Shown here: positions 6,344 to 14,360 of the stretch, piece by piece
How positions within the stretch are numbered: position 1 is the stretch's first letter
Layout: the number at the start of each line of letters is the position of its first letter
Source of the DNA: JANLTP01 sp031363055
GTDB lineage: Bacteria > Pseudomonadota > Gammaproteobacteria > Burkholderiales > Burkholderiaceae_E
DNA length: 24,049 nucleotides
NCBI GenBank assembly: GCA_031363055.1
Contig: JANLTP010000069.1
Location: forward strand, 1-24,049
Reading direction: 5' to 3'
Notes under the pieces: model-generated
What the model was told of the DNA's origin: nothing
What the model saw: only the letters and a program-made list of their open reading frames with translations
Database searches by the model: none
Translations under genes and position numbers: made by a program

Positions 6344-8836
6344 TCAAACATCGATATTGCGCGCGATCAAGGCATTCTGCTCAATAAACGCACGCCGGGG
6401 TTCGACGTCGTCACCCATCAAAGTACTAAAGATCTGATCGGCCGCAATCGCATCTTCGATCTGCACTTTGAGCAAGGTTCGCGCGGTGCGGTCCATCGTG
6501 GTTTCCCACAACTGCGAAGCGTTCATTTCACCCAAGCCCTTGTAACGTTGCCGGGTAATGCCACGTTCGGCTTCAGACATCAACCAGCGCATGGCGCCCC
6601 GGAAATCGCGGATCGATTGAGAACGTTGTTTATCACCTTCACCGCGACGAATTTCGGCGCCTTCGCCAATGACGCCGCTCAAGGTGCGCGAACAATTCAC
6701 CAGGGCCTGGTAATCGGCGGAGATCAGAAAATCGGCATCGAGCGCGCAGATGCGAACGTTTCCATGGTGGCGACGTTCAACGACCAGCATCCAGCGTTCA
6801 TGTTTGGCATCGAACCGCGGCTTGACGGTAGACGGTTCGCCGCCCACCATCAGAAAGTTAGCCATGCCTTTTTGTAACTCGACAGCCGACGCCTGAGCGC
6901 TAGCCTCAGAGCTCAGGCTCAGTTCGCAGCCATCCATGATGGCGCGCAGCGCATCGGGGTCAATGATTCGGCTCAGGCGGTCAATCACGGCTTCAGCGAG
7001 CAGATACTTGCGCGATAGTTCACCGAGCGTGTCACCACTGATTGCGGTCACGTTATCGCCAGAGGTCAAGAGACTGGCGCCATCGAGCGCATGCCGAAGC
7101 ATGAATTGATTGAGCTCGTTGTCATCCTTGATATAGCGTTCTTCTCGATTGTGTTTGACCTTGTAGAGCGGCGGCTGGGCGATGTAGATATGACCACGCT
7201 CGACCAGGTCAGGCATCTGCCGATAGAAGAACGTCAGCAGCAAGGTACGAATATGTGAGCCATCAACGTCGGCATCGGTCATGATAATGATGCGGTGGTA
7301 GCGCAACTTGGCCAGATCGTAATCGGCCGGGCCAATGCTGGTACCCAGCGCCATGATCAAGGTGGCAATCTGCTCCGACGAAATCAGTTTATCGAAGCGG
7401 GCTCGCTCGACATTGAGCACCTTGCCTCGTAACGGCAGAACCGCCTGAAACTTGCGATCTCGACCTTGTTTGGCCGAGCCGCCTGCTGAGTCACCCTCAA
7501 CAATAAAAATTTCACTGAGCGCCGGATCTTTCTCCTGACAATCCGCCAGTTTTCCCGGTAGTCCCATACCATCGAGCAGGCCCTTGCGGCGCGTGATGTC
7601 GCGAGCTTTGCGCGCTGCTTCACGCGCCCGAGCTGAATCAACAATTTTGCCGCAAATAATTTTGGCGTCGGCCGGGCGTTCCTGCAGGAATTCTTCAAGC
7701 GCCTTGGCGATGGCTTCTTCTACCGGCGCTCGTACTTCGGAAGAGACCAACTTATCCTTGGTCTGCGATGAAAATTTCGGCTCGGGCACCTTGACCGACA
7801 AAACGCAGGTCAAGCCCTCTCGCATGTCATCACCTGTCGTCTCGACTTTCGCCTTCTTGGCGTATTCGTGTTCTTCAATATATTTGTTCAGGACTCGCGT
7901 CATGGCCGCTCTAAGGCCAGTCAGATGCGTACCGCCGTCTCGTTGTGGAATATTGTTCGTGAAACAGAGAACTTGTTCGCTGTAGGTATCGTTCCACTGC
8001 AGCGCAGCTTCCACACCAATCGATAGTCCCGCTTCGGTATCACGGCTGCCCGTCGCGTGGAACACAGTCGGATGTACGACTGTCTTGTTCTTGTTGATGT
8101 ATTCGACAAAACCTTTGACGCCGCCCGCAAAGGCGAAATCTTCTTCTTTGCCCTGGCGCTGATCAATCAGCTTGATACGCACACCGTTATTGAGAAAGGA
8201 CAATTCGCGCAATCGTTTCGCCAGCACATCGTAGTGAAAATTGATGTCTGTGAAAATTTCCGAGTCCGGAAAGAAATGCACTTCGGTGCCGCGCTTGTCG
8301 GTGGTACCGGTTACCTGCATCGGAGAAATTGCTTCGCCATCGGCTTGGGCTAGCAGACGATTTTGCGGAATGCCGCGTTCGAACTCCATGAAGTGAATCT
8401 TGCCGTCGCGCTTGACGGTCAAGCGTAACCATTGTGACAAGCCGTTGACGCAGGAAACACCAACTCCATGCAGGCCGCCGGACACCTTGTAGCTGTTCTG
8501 ATTGAACTTGCCGCCGGCATGAAGCTCCGTCAGTGCGATTTCGGCGGCTGAGCGTTTCGGTTCATGTTTGTCATCCATCTTGACGCCGGTCGGAATACCA
8601 CGGCCGTTATCGATGACCGATATCGAGTTATCAGTGTGAATGGTGACGACAATTTCATCGCAATGACCGGCGAGCGTTTCATCGATCGAGTTATCGACCA
8701 CTTCGAACACCAGGTGATGCAGACCGGTACCGTCCGAGGTGTCACCGATATACATACCAGGGCGTTTTCTGACAGCCTCCAGTCCTTCGAGAATCTGGAT
8801 CGAGGAAGAGTCGTAGCTTTGTTCGGCTTCGGTCAT
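6344..8836 (-). CDS. gyrB: DNA gyrase subunit B
   Basis: GyrB supplies the ATPase and part of the DNA gate of gyrase, which introduces negative supercoils. The 830-residue product has every landmark. The GHKL ATPase has EVVDNSIDE (about 45-53), DNGRGIP (76-82) and the GGLHGVGVSCVN lid (120-131). The TOPRIM domain has VEGDSAGGSAKQGRDR (446-461) and DADVDGSHIR (521-530). The C-terminal QRYKGLGEMN segment contacts GyrA. Length matches Gram-negative GyrB, which carries an extra insert of about 170 residues before the tail. It starts at ATG 8836, 48 bp after dnaN, with no recF between them. A 143-bp gap follows before the next minus-strand gene. Confidence 0.98.
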   Translation of the reverse strand: MTEAEQSYDSSSIQILEGLEAVRKRPGMYIGDTSDGTGLHHLVFEVVDNSIDETLAGHCDEIVVTIHTDNSISVIDNGRGIPTGVKMDDKHEPKRSAAEIALTELHAGGKFNQNSYKVSGGLHGVGVSCVNGLSQWLRLTVKRDGKIHFMEFERGIPQNRLLAQADGEAISPMQVTGTTDKRGTEVHFFPDSEIFTDINFHYDVLAKRLRELSFLNNGVRIKLIDQRQGKEEDFAFAGGVKGFVEYINKNKTVVHPTVFHATGSRDTEAGLSIGVEAALQWNDTYSEQVLCFTNNIPQRDGGTHLTGLRAAMTRVLNKYIEEHEYAKKAKVETTGDDMREGLTCVLSVKVPEPKFSSQTKDKLVSSEVRAPVEEAIAKALEEFLQERPADAKIICGKIVDSARAREAARKARDITRRKGLLDGMGLPGKLADCQEKDPALSEIFIVEGDSAGGSAKQGRDRKFQAVLPLRGKVLNVERARFDKLISSEQIATLIMALGTSIGPADYDLAKLRYHRIIIMTDADVDGSHIRTLLLTFFYRQMPDLVERGHIYIAQPPLYKVKHNREERYIKDDNELNQFMLRHALDGASLLTSGDNVTAISGDTLGELSRKYLLAEAVIDRLSRIIDPDALRAIMDGCELSLSSEASAQASAVELQKGMANFLMVGGEPSTVKPRFDAKHERWMLVVERRHHGNVRICALDADFLISADYQALVNCSRTLSGVIGEGAEIRRGEGDKQRSQSIRDFRGAMRWLMSEAERGITRQRYKGLGEMNASQLWETTMDRTARTLLKVQIEDAIAADQIFSTLMGDDVEPRRAFIEQNALIARNIDV

Positions 8837-8884
8837 GTAGGCTCAGTTTTCGGAAAATGTAAACGGTCGATGGACAGTCGGAAT

Positions 8885-9994
8885 TCAAATTCTCATCGGC
8901 ATGACGACGTAACGAAAATTGTCATCACCTGGAATGGTCAGCAGCGCGCTGGTGTTCGAGTCACCAAACTCGATGCTGATCTTCTCAGTCTTCAAATTAT
9001 TCAGCAAGTCTTGCAGATAGCCGACGTTAAAACCGAGCTCGAGCGTCTCGCCTTGGTAGTCGATTTCAAGCTCTTCAATGGCTTCCTCCTGCTCGGAGTT
9101 ATTGGTTTGAATTTTCATTGCCGAGGCCGAGACACTCAAGCGAACGCCCTTGAACTTTTCAGACGTCAAAATCGACACGCGACTCAGCGACGAAGCAAAA
9201 ACATCTCGATCGAGGATGACTTGTTTGGTGTAGCCGGTCGGAATGACGCGCTGATAGTCGGGGAACTTGCCCTCGACCAGCTTGGAGATCATCTCGACGT
9301 CACCGAATCTGAAACGTACCTGGTTGGCAGCGACATCGATGTTGACCGGATCGTCGCTATCGCTCATGAGTCGTTGTAACTCCAGAACGGTCTTGCGAGG
9401 AATGATGACTTCGCTTTTCTCCATGCTGGCGCCTTCAACGCTCGCCTGACAATAGGCTAATCGATGGCCATCGGTTGCGACTACCCGAACCAGGGCGCCA
9501 TCGGTCACGAGCAACAAACCGTTCAAATAATAACGAATGTCCTGCTGCGCCATCGCGAAATGCACCATGTAAAACAGGTGCTTGAGTTGCTTTTGCGCCA
9601 GTGTGAAGGAAGCCTTGAATTCGGTCGCTAAAGTGACCGTCGGAAATTCTTCTGCACCCAGAGTTTGCAAAGCAAAACGACTCTTGCCTGCCGTCAGGGT
9701 TGCCTTCTTGTTGGCGACCGTCAAGGTAACGTCAGCACCTTCTGGCAACGCCCGCAAAATATCGAGTAACTTTTTGGCCGACAACGTAATGGCACCGGAA
9801 TCGCTGCCAGGACCCAGGCTTGAAGTGGTCTGTATCTGTATTTCAACGTCGCTGGCTAAAAAGGAAACGTTCTCGGCATCCTTGCGAAGCAGCACATTGG
9901 CCAGAATTGGCAAGGTGTGCCTGCGTTCGACAATTCCGGCAACGGTCTGTAGCGGTTTGAGGACCGCATCTTTGGATGCTCTTATGAATTGCAT
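8885..9994 (-). CDS. dnaN: DNA polymerase III beta sliding clamp
   Basis: The product is 369 residues, the usual length for the beta clamp that encircles DNA and tethers polymerase III. Recognisable elements are the N-terminal AGIVERRHTLPILANVLL segment, the central GLLLVTDGALVRVVATDGHRLAYC block, and the conserved C-terminal end with a YVVMPMRI tail that shapes the partner-binding pocket. The ATG at 9994 is supported by AGAGGA (complement of 10002-10007), 7 nt upstream. dnaA lies 223 bp upstream in the same direction and gyrB 48 bp downstream. The dnaN promoter is probably in the dnaA-dnaN gap, among the DnaA-box-like sequences. Confidence 0.98.
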   Translation of the reverse strand: MQFIRASKDAVLKPLQTVAGIVERRHTLPILANVLLRKDAENVSFLASDVEIQIQTTSSLGPGSDSGAITLSAKKLLDILRALPEGADVTLTVANKKATLTAGKSRFALQTLGAEEFPTVTLATEFKASFTLAQKQLKHLFYMVHFAMAQQDIRYYLNGLLLVTDGALVRVVATDGHRLAYCQASVEGASMEKSEVIIPRKTVLELQRLMSDSDDPVNIDVAANQVRFRFGDVEMISKLVEGKFPDYQRVIPTGYTKQVILDRDVFASSLSRVSILTSEKFKGVRLSVSASAMKIQTNNSEQEEAIEELEIDYQGETLELGFNVGYLQDLLNNLKTEKISIEFGDSNTSALLTIPGDDNFRYVVMPMRI

Positions 9995-10036
9995 TTCTAA
10001 ATCCTCTTGTTGTTGCTGTTATGCAACCAGTATTTC

Positions 10037-10202
10037 TGTGGAGAACTCTGGTTTCGTCTTTTATTTCAATCGCTTCGAGCTTGCTAAAGGCTGTGGACGG
10101 GAGGCCTCAAACTGAGGGTGTTGCTGTGGACAAGTATTCAAAATTTCATTTCCCTGTGGGTAAGTCAGCGTTATCCAATGATCTATACAGGGGTTAATCA
10201 CA
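10037..10202. other. Cluster of DnaA-box-like nonamers in dnaN-dnaA gap (candidate oriC)
   Basis: Compared with TGTGGATAA (reverse of the consensus box TTATCCACA), three sites match at 8 of 9 positions. They are TGTGGAGAA (10037-10045), TGTGGACAA (10125-10133) and TGTGGGTAA (10155-10163). A weaker site, TGTGGACGG, lies at 10092-10100. These four share one orientation. Two 7/9 sites face the other way: TTATCCAAT (10171-10179) and TTAATCACA (10194-10202). A local AT-rich stretch (10135-10151) could serve as an unwinding element. The cluster may be the origin, or it may be an autoregulatory array controlling dnaN. No comparable cluster is visible in the dnaA-rpmH gap. Confidence 0.5.
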
Positions 10203-10217
10203 GGTGCCAGGAGCGGT

Positions 10218-11621
10218 TCAGCCACGCAAGGTTTGCGACAGAACGGTGACCCGATGATTGAGTTCGGGGTCATGCTGGATTTCGCGGGTTATTTTTCGCA
10301 CCGCATGCAATACCGTCGTGTGATCGCGGCCACCAAAAGCGTCACCAATTTCAGGCAAACTTTTTTGGGTCAGCTCCTTGGCCAGATACATGGCGACCTG
10401 CCTGGGTAACACGATATGCGCTTGGCGACGCTTGCTGAACATATCGGCTACCTTGACCTTGAAGGCATCAGCTACTTCCTTTTGAATGGTTTCAATCGAG
10501 ATCGGGCGGCGGTTCTGGCTCAGTAAATCGTTCAGTGCTTCCTTGGATAACTCGAGCGTGATTTTCTTTTGGCGAAAGCCGGCATAGGCTACTACGCGTA
10601 ATAGGGCACCTTCGAGTTCGCGAACATTCGAGCGTAGATGTTTGGCAATAAATTCCGCGACTTCTTTTGGTAATTCAATGGCCGATTGCTCGGCCTTTTT
10701 AAGCAGGATGGCGACACGAGTTTCAATTTCCGGCGGCTCGATGGCGACGATCAGACCCGAGTCAAATCGGGAGATCAGCCGTTCCTCGACACCGGACATT
10801 TCTTTGGGGTACGTGTCGCAGGTGATGATGATTTGCTTACGGGCACTGAACAGCGCTTCAAAGGTATAGAAGAATTCTTCCTGAGTGCGCGGCTTGCCCG
10901 ACAGGAATTGGATATCGTCGATCAAGAGCAAATCCAGCGATTGGTAGGAGCTCTTCCAGCCGTCTGGATTTTTTTTCTGAATGGAGCGAACCATTTCATC
11001 AAAATATTCTTGAGCATGAATGTAGCGAACCTTCGCCTGCGGGTTGCGCTCGATGATGGCATTGCCGACCGCGTGAATCAGATGAGTCTTTCCCAGCCCG
11101 ACACCGCCATACAAAAAAAGCGGGTTGTAAGCGGTACCCGGCCGCTCTACCACTTGCAAGGCAGCCGCACGGGCCATTTGATTTGATTTGCCGGTGACAA
11201 AGTTATCGAGACTCAGGTCGGATCGAAGTCGGGTGCGTTCGTTGACCGTTGAATACGAGAAGGCATCGCTGACCGCTTGACTCGAGTTATCGCAGGATTC
11301 AGCCCCTTCGGGTTCGATGAACGCGTGGAGATCGCTGGGCGGCGCCTGTGGACGACTGCGAATTTTGATTCCCGGCAATTGAATCAGCTCGTAGAACACC
11401 GTCGTGTTCGGCGCGAACAGTCGATTGACGATTTCAAGAATGCGATTCGAGAATTGAGTCTTGACCCAGTTTAATTTGAACTGGTTCGGTGCGCCCAAGC
11501 GCAAAACCCGGCCCTCCTCGTCATAGCCAAGGTAGGTCAGGGGTTTGATCCAAGTCTTGAATAGCTGCGCTGGCACCTCAGACTCGAGTTGGGTGCTGCA
11601 CGCTAACCAGCGTTCCTGCAT
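10218..11621 (-). CDS. dnaA: Chromosomal replication initiator protein DnaA
   Basis: This 467-residue initiator binds DnaA boxes and opens the origin. Domain I (about 1-82) has the WIKPL helix region, and a short linker (about 83-130) follows. The AAA+ domain III has Walker A GGVGLGKT (172-179), Walker B LLLIDD (231-236), and the sensor region around SRFDSGLIV. The domain IV signature GGRDHTTVLHAVRKI starts near residue 430. The ATG at 11621 has no clear ribosome binding site. It is divergent from rpmH across a 132-bp gap and is followed in the same direction by dnaN. The unusual N-terminal sequence is shared in style with betaproteobacterial DnaA, by recollection only. Confidence 0.98.
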   Translation of the reverse strand: MQERWLACSTQLESEVPAQLFKTWIKPLTYLGYDEEGRVLRLGAPNQFKLNWVKTQFSNRILEIVNRLFAPNTTVFYELIQLPGIKIRSRPQAPPSDLHAFIEPEGAESCDNSSQAVSDAFSYSTVNERTRLRSDLSLDNFVTGKSNQMARAAALQVVERPGTAYNPLFLYGGVGLGKTHLIHAVGNAIIERNPQAKVRYIHAQEYFDEMVRSIQKKNPDGWKSSYQSLDLLLIDDIQFLSGKPRTQEEFFYTFEALFSARKQIIITCDTYPKEMSGVEERLISRFDSGLIVAIEPPEIETRVAILLKKAEQSAIELPKEVAEFIAKHLRSNVRELEGALLRVVAYAGFRQKKITLELSKEALNDLLSQNRRPISIETIQKEVADAFKVKVADMFSKRRQAHIVLPRQVAMYLAKELTQKSLPEIGDAFGGRDHTTVLHAVRKITREIQHDPELNHRVTVLSQTLRG

Positions 11622-11647
11622 GGGGATTGTCGATCCGGTAAACCACC

Positions 11648-11678
11648 ATTTTACCCTGAGCCGCGATCACTTGACCAA
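11648..11678 (-). promoter_or_regulatory. Weak candidate dnaA promoter
   Basis: On the minus strand TAAAAT (complement of 11648-11653) resembles a -10 element. TTGGTC (complement of 11673-11678) is a poor -35 with a 19-bp spacer, longer than the usual 17. It is placed 27 bp upstream of the dnaA start. Offered only as the best candidate in this gap. Confidence 0.25.
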
Positions 11679-11686
11679 GACTTCAA

Positions 11687-11716
11687 TTGACATCGCCGTC
11701 GGTTCTAAGCTGTAAT
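11687..11716 (+). promoter_or_regulatory. Sigma-70-type promoter for rpmH
   Basis: TTGACA (11687-11692) is a perfect -35 hexamer. TGTAAT (11711-11716) matches the -10 consensus at five of six positions, with an 18-bp spacer. Transcription would begin near 11723, giving a leader of about 30 nt before the rpmH ATG at 11754. A strong promoter is expected for a ribosomal protein gene leading the rpmH-rnpA-yidD-yidC block. Confidence 0.6.
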
Positions 11717-11753
11717 GAAAGGCTTTTCCCCTGTACATGGCGAGTCAAGATCT

Positions 11754-11888
11754 ATGAAGCGTACTTATCAACCCTCGGTGGTGCGACGCAAGCGCACCCA
11801 CGGTTTTCTGGTCAGGATGAAATCACGCGGCGGGCGGGCGGTCATTCGTGCGCGTCGCTCAAAGGGCCGCAAGTCGCTGGCTGTTTAA
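11754..11888 (+). CDS. rpmH: 50S ribosomal protein L34
   Basis: The ORF encodes 44 residues starting MKRTYQPSVVRRKRTHGF and ending KGRKSLAV, which is the full and usual length of L34. This tiny basic protein is part of the large ribosomal subunit. It is the first gene of the plus-strand block, downstream of a good promoter, and is followed by rnpA after only 10 bp, the near-universal bacterial order. The ATG at 11754 is the only sensible start. No strong ribosome binding site is visible, with only GGCGAG around 11739-11744. Confidence 0.97.
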   Translation: MKRTYQPSVVRRKRTHGFLVRMKSRGGRAVIRARRSKGRKSLAV

Positions 11889-11898
11889 CTGACTGAAA

Positions 11899-12279
11899 TT
11901 GGCCACTTACGAACCGGCAAAGTTGAGTCCGCCTGTTCGCCCGCTTGTTCGAACCAGCACAGAAAATCCAACTCGAACCCGACGCGTCTTGGCCACCGAG
12001 CATTTCTCGCTAAGCTGGCAAAAAATCGATGCGAGTTTGCCGGTCGTTCTCCATACCGCGGTATCGAAAAAATTACTGCCCAGGGCGGTTGACCGCAATC
12101 GGGTCAAGCGCCTCATGCGACAAGCGAGTAGAGACGTGCAACTGCCTTCGATTCGAGTGCTGGTTCGCCTGACTTGCAAACCAGTTCGGGCATTTAGTAT
12201 GGCTGATCGGCAATGCAAGCGCTTGCTTCGAGAAGAGCTGGATCTGGGTTTGATGTTGTTGATCCGGCGTCTTTCCTGA
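11899..12279 (+). CDS. rnpA: Ribonuclease P protein component
   Basis: RnpA is the protein subunit that helps the RNase P ribozyme trim tRNA 5' leaders. The 126-residue ORF carries the family signature: TAVSKKLLPRAVDRNRVKRLMRQ (about 53-75), with the RNR motif and a highly basic helix. The first 50 residues are divergent and lack an obvious copy of the usual aromatic-rich opening. No ATG is available: the start appears to be TTG at 11899 (alternatives are TTG at 11923 or CTG at 11893). A TGA stop lies just upstream in frame at 11890. The location between rpmH (10 bp) and yidD (16 bp) supports the identification strongly. Confidence 0.9.
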   Translation: MATYEPAKLSPPVRPLVRTSTENPTRTRRVLATEHFSLSWQKIDASLPVVLHTAVSKKLLPRAVDRNRVKRLMRQASRDVQLPSIRVLVRLTCKPVRAFSMADRQCKRLLREELDLGLMLLIRRLS

Positions 12280-12295
12280 TGTCTGTTCTGAGGGA

Positions 12296-12604
12296 ATGAC
12301 CGTGAGCCTGAAATGTCGTTTTGAGCTGCTGGTGCGGTCGGTCTTTAACGGGCTGATACTTGCCTATCAGTGGGGCCTCAGTCCGGTTCTGGGACCTCGA
12401 TGCCGATATTGGCCCAGTTGCTCGCAGTATTGCCTGGAAGCGCTTCAGATGCATGGAGCGCGTAAAGGTCTGCGTTTGGGGGTGTTGCGCTTGTTGCGTT
12501 GCCATCCCTGGGGTTCCAGTGGCTTTGATCCCGTACCGATTTGTGCGACTTGCGTTTCGAATGAACGATCCCGACAGTTCCCCAAACCCAAAATATTTGA
12601 TTGA
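12296..12604 (+). CDS. yidD: Membrane protein insertion efficiency factor YidD
   Basis: This 102-residue protein contains the complete YidD signature. It has an amphipathic N-terminal helix, then YQWGLSPVLGPRCRYWPSCSQY with its conserved cysteines, EALQMHG, and the RLLRCHPWGSSGFDPVP tail. YidD is a small membrane-associated protein that assists YidC-dependent insertion. The ATG at 12296 nearly touches its GAGGGA sequence. An in-frame GTG at 12302 would have better spacing from it and may be the real start. It sits 16 bp after rnpA and 13 bp before yidC, as in most proteobacteria. Confidence 0.95.
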   Translation: MTVSLKCRFELLVRSVFNGLILAYQWGLSPVLGPRCRYWPSCSQYCLEALQMHGARKGLRLGVLRLLRCHPWGSSGFDPVPICATCVSNERSRQFPKPKIFD

Positions 12605-12617
12605 CTGAGCGTTCAAA

Positions 12618-14360
12618 ATGGTTCAAACGCCGATTCAACGCACGATCCTTTGGGTTGTGTTTGGCATGTCTCTTTTGTTGTTATGGGACAAGTATTTGGC
12701 TTTCACCGGGCAGCCGTCATTGTTTGGCGCGCCGAGCAAAACAGCGACGACGCCCGCAGGCAGTGGCGGGGCAACAACAGCGGCGGGCGCTAAAGCGGGC
12801 GATAAACCGAACCCGGCGGTTGATGCTTCAATCCCTGCGGCTTCCGGCACTGCTGGTTCACCAGGTAATGGTTCTGCTGTCTCACCGCCCGCCGGTGCAA
12901 CGCAACCGCCGACGGCGGCGGACGCATCACAAGCAGTGGGCAGCAAGGAGCTGATCGAGCTCAAAAATGACGTCCTGAGCCTCAAAGTTGACGCGATGGG
13001 CGGTCAGGTTCGCAGCTCTGAGCTGCTCAGACATACCGACATTGAAGATTCGAAGCGTCAGGTGTCGTTGCTGGAGGACAAACCCGGTGCCTTGTTTTAT
13101 GCGCAATCGGGCTGGGTGGGCAATAGCGCAAACGGCAGTTTTCCGAATCATCGCTCGCCGTTTGCCGTCCTCGAGAAGTCGCCATCGCAAGTCGTGCTGG
13201 CGGCCGAATCGGGCGGCTTGAAAGTCGTTCGCACCTATGCCTTGAAACCCGGCGAGTATGTTCTATCGGTCAAGGATGTCGTTAGCAACACCAGCGCCGC
13301 CGCCCTGCAACCGACTCTGTATATGCAGTTGACGCGCGACACGCACAAGCCGCCGGGTGAGTCACAGTTTTACTCGACTTACACGGGCCCGGTCTTCTAC
13401 ACCGACAAGGGCAAGTTCCAGAAGGTTGATTTTTCGGAGATCGAGAAAAACAAAGCGACGTTCGAGAAGTCGGCGGCGGACGGTTGGGCCGGGGTCATAC
13501 AGCATTATTTTGTGGTTGCCTGGATTCCAGCCGACAAGGCCGCGCGCGAGTACTACGCCGATAAGGTCGATACCAACCTGTATCGCATTGGCGCCAAACA
13601 GACTCTGGAGGTGCTGGTGCCCGGCGCCAACGCCACGGTTGAATCACGGTTGCTGGCGGGTCCGCAAGATCAGCAAATGCTGAACAAGATTGCGCCAGGT
13701 CTTGAGTTGACGGTTGACTACGGTTATTTGTCCGCCATCGCCAAGCCGATATTCTGGTTGCTCGAGTGGTGCCACAAACTCGTCGGCAACTGGGGCTGGG
13801 CCATTGTGCTGCTGACCCTGATCATCAAGACTGCGTTTTTTCCCTTGCAAGCGGCCAGCTACAAGTCGATGGCGCGAATGAAAGCCGTGACACCGCGCAT
13901 GACGGCTATTCGCGAGCGTTATGGCAGCGACCGCGCCAAGATGAACCAAGCGATGATGGAGCTTTACAAGACCGAAAAAATCAATCCGCTGGGCGGTTGT
14001 CTGCCCATCGCCGTGCAAATTCCGGTGTTCATCTCACTATATTGGGTTCTGTTGGCCTCGGTAGAGATGCGTAATGCGCCCTGGGTCGGCTGGATCAAGG
14101 ATCTGGCCGCGCCCGATCCGTATTACATTTTGCCGCTCATCATGGCGGTCACGATGTTCATCCAGACCAAACTGAATCCGACGCCGCCCGATCCGATTCA
14201 GGCCAAAATGATGACCATCATGCCGCTGGTATTTTCGGTCATGTTCTTCTTCTTCCCTTCCGGCCTCGTGCTCTACTGGCTGGTCAACAATGTGTATTCG
14301 ATTGTTCAGCAATGGGTGATCACACGCAAGATCGAAGCGGCAGCGAAAAAGCCCACCTGA
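12618..14360 (+). CDS. yidC: Membrane protein insertase YidC
   Basis: YidC inserts and folds inner-membrane proteins alone or with SecYEG. The 580-residue product has the Gram-negative layout. One N-terminal membrane helix (about 8-26) is followed by an unusually long Ala/Gly/Pro/Thr-rich linker (about 36-105). A periplasmic beta-sandwich domain spans about 110-360, and five C-terminal helices follow from about residue 375. The C-terminal core has the conserved GWAIVLLTLIIKTAFFPL segment with the hydrophilic-groove region after it. The helical hairpin has the expected positively charged loop (MARMKAVTPRM, then MMELYKTEKINPLGGCLP). The start at ATG 12618 is 13 bp after yidD. The 3' end overlaps mnmE by 49 nt. 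Confidence 0.97.
   Translation: MVQTPIQRTILWVVFGMSLLLLWDKYLAFTGQPSLFGAPSKTATTPAGSGGATTAAGAKAGDKPNPAVDASIPAASGTAGSPGNGSAVSPPAGATQPPTAADASQAVGSKELIELKNDVLSLKVDAMGGQVRSSELLRHTDIEDSKRQVSLLEDKPGALFYAQSGWVGNSANGSFPNHRSPFAVLEKSPSQVVLAAESGGLKVVRTYALKPGEYVLSVKDVVSNTSAAALQPTLYMQLTRDTHKPPGESQFYSTYTGPVFYTDKGKFQKVDFSEIEKNKATFEKSAADGWAGVIQHYFVVAWIPADKAAREYYADKVDTNLYRIGAKQTLEVLVPGANATVESRLLAGPQDQQMLNKIAPGLELTVDYGYLSAIAKPIFWLLEWCHKLVGNWGWAIVLLTLIIKTAFFPLQAASYKSMARMKAVTPRMTAIRERYGSDRAKMNQAMMELYKTEKINPLGGCLPIAVQIPVFISLYWVLLASVEMRNAPWVGWIKDLAAPDPYYILPLIMAVTMFIQTKLNPTPPDPIQAKMMTIMPLVFSVMFFFFPSGLVLYWLVNNVYSIVQQWVITRKIEAAAKKPT

Noticed and set aside
6278..6877. 199-codon plus-strand open frame opposite the gyrB 3' end
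   Set aside because: It is antisense to the conserved GyrB C terminus; no domain and no ribosome binding site.
8564..9379. 271-codon plus-strand open frame opposite gyrB and dnaN
   Set aside because: It spans the antisense of two certain genes and their junction, has no recognisable domain, and reflects codon-bias mirroring.
10012..10027. Small hairpin GTTGC/GCAAC in the dnaN leader
   Set aside because: A 5-bp stem with a 6-nt loop is expected by chance at this length and does not cover the ribosome binding site.
11622..11753. Origin located in the dnaA-rpmH gap
   Set aside because: I looked for DnaA-box-like nonamers here and found none convincing; the dnaN-dnaA gap has them instead. Function elsewhere in the gap is not excluded.
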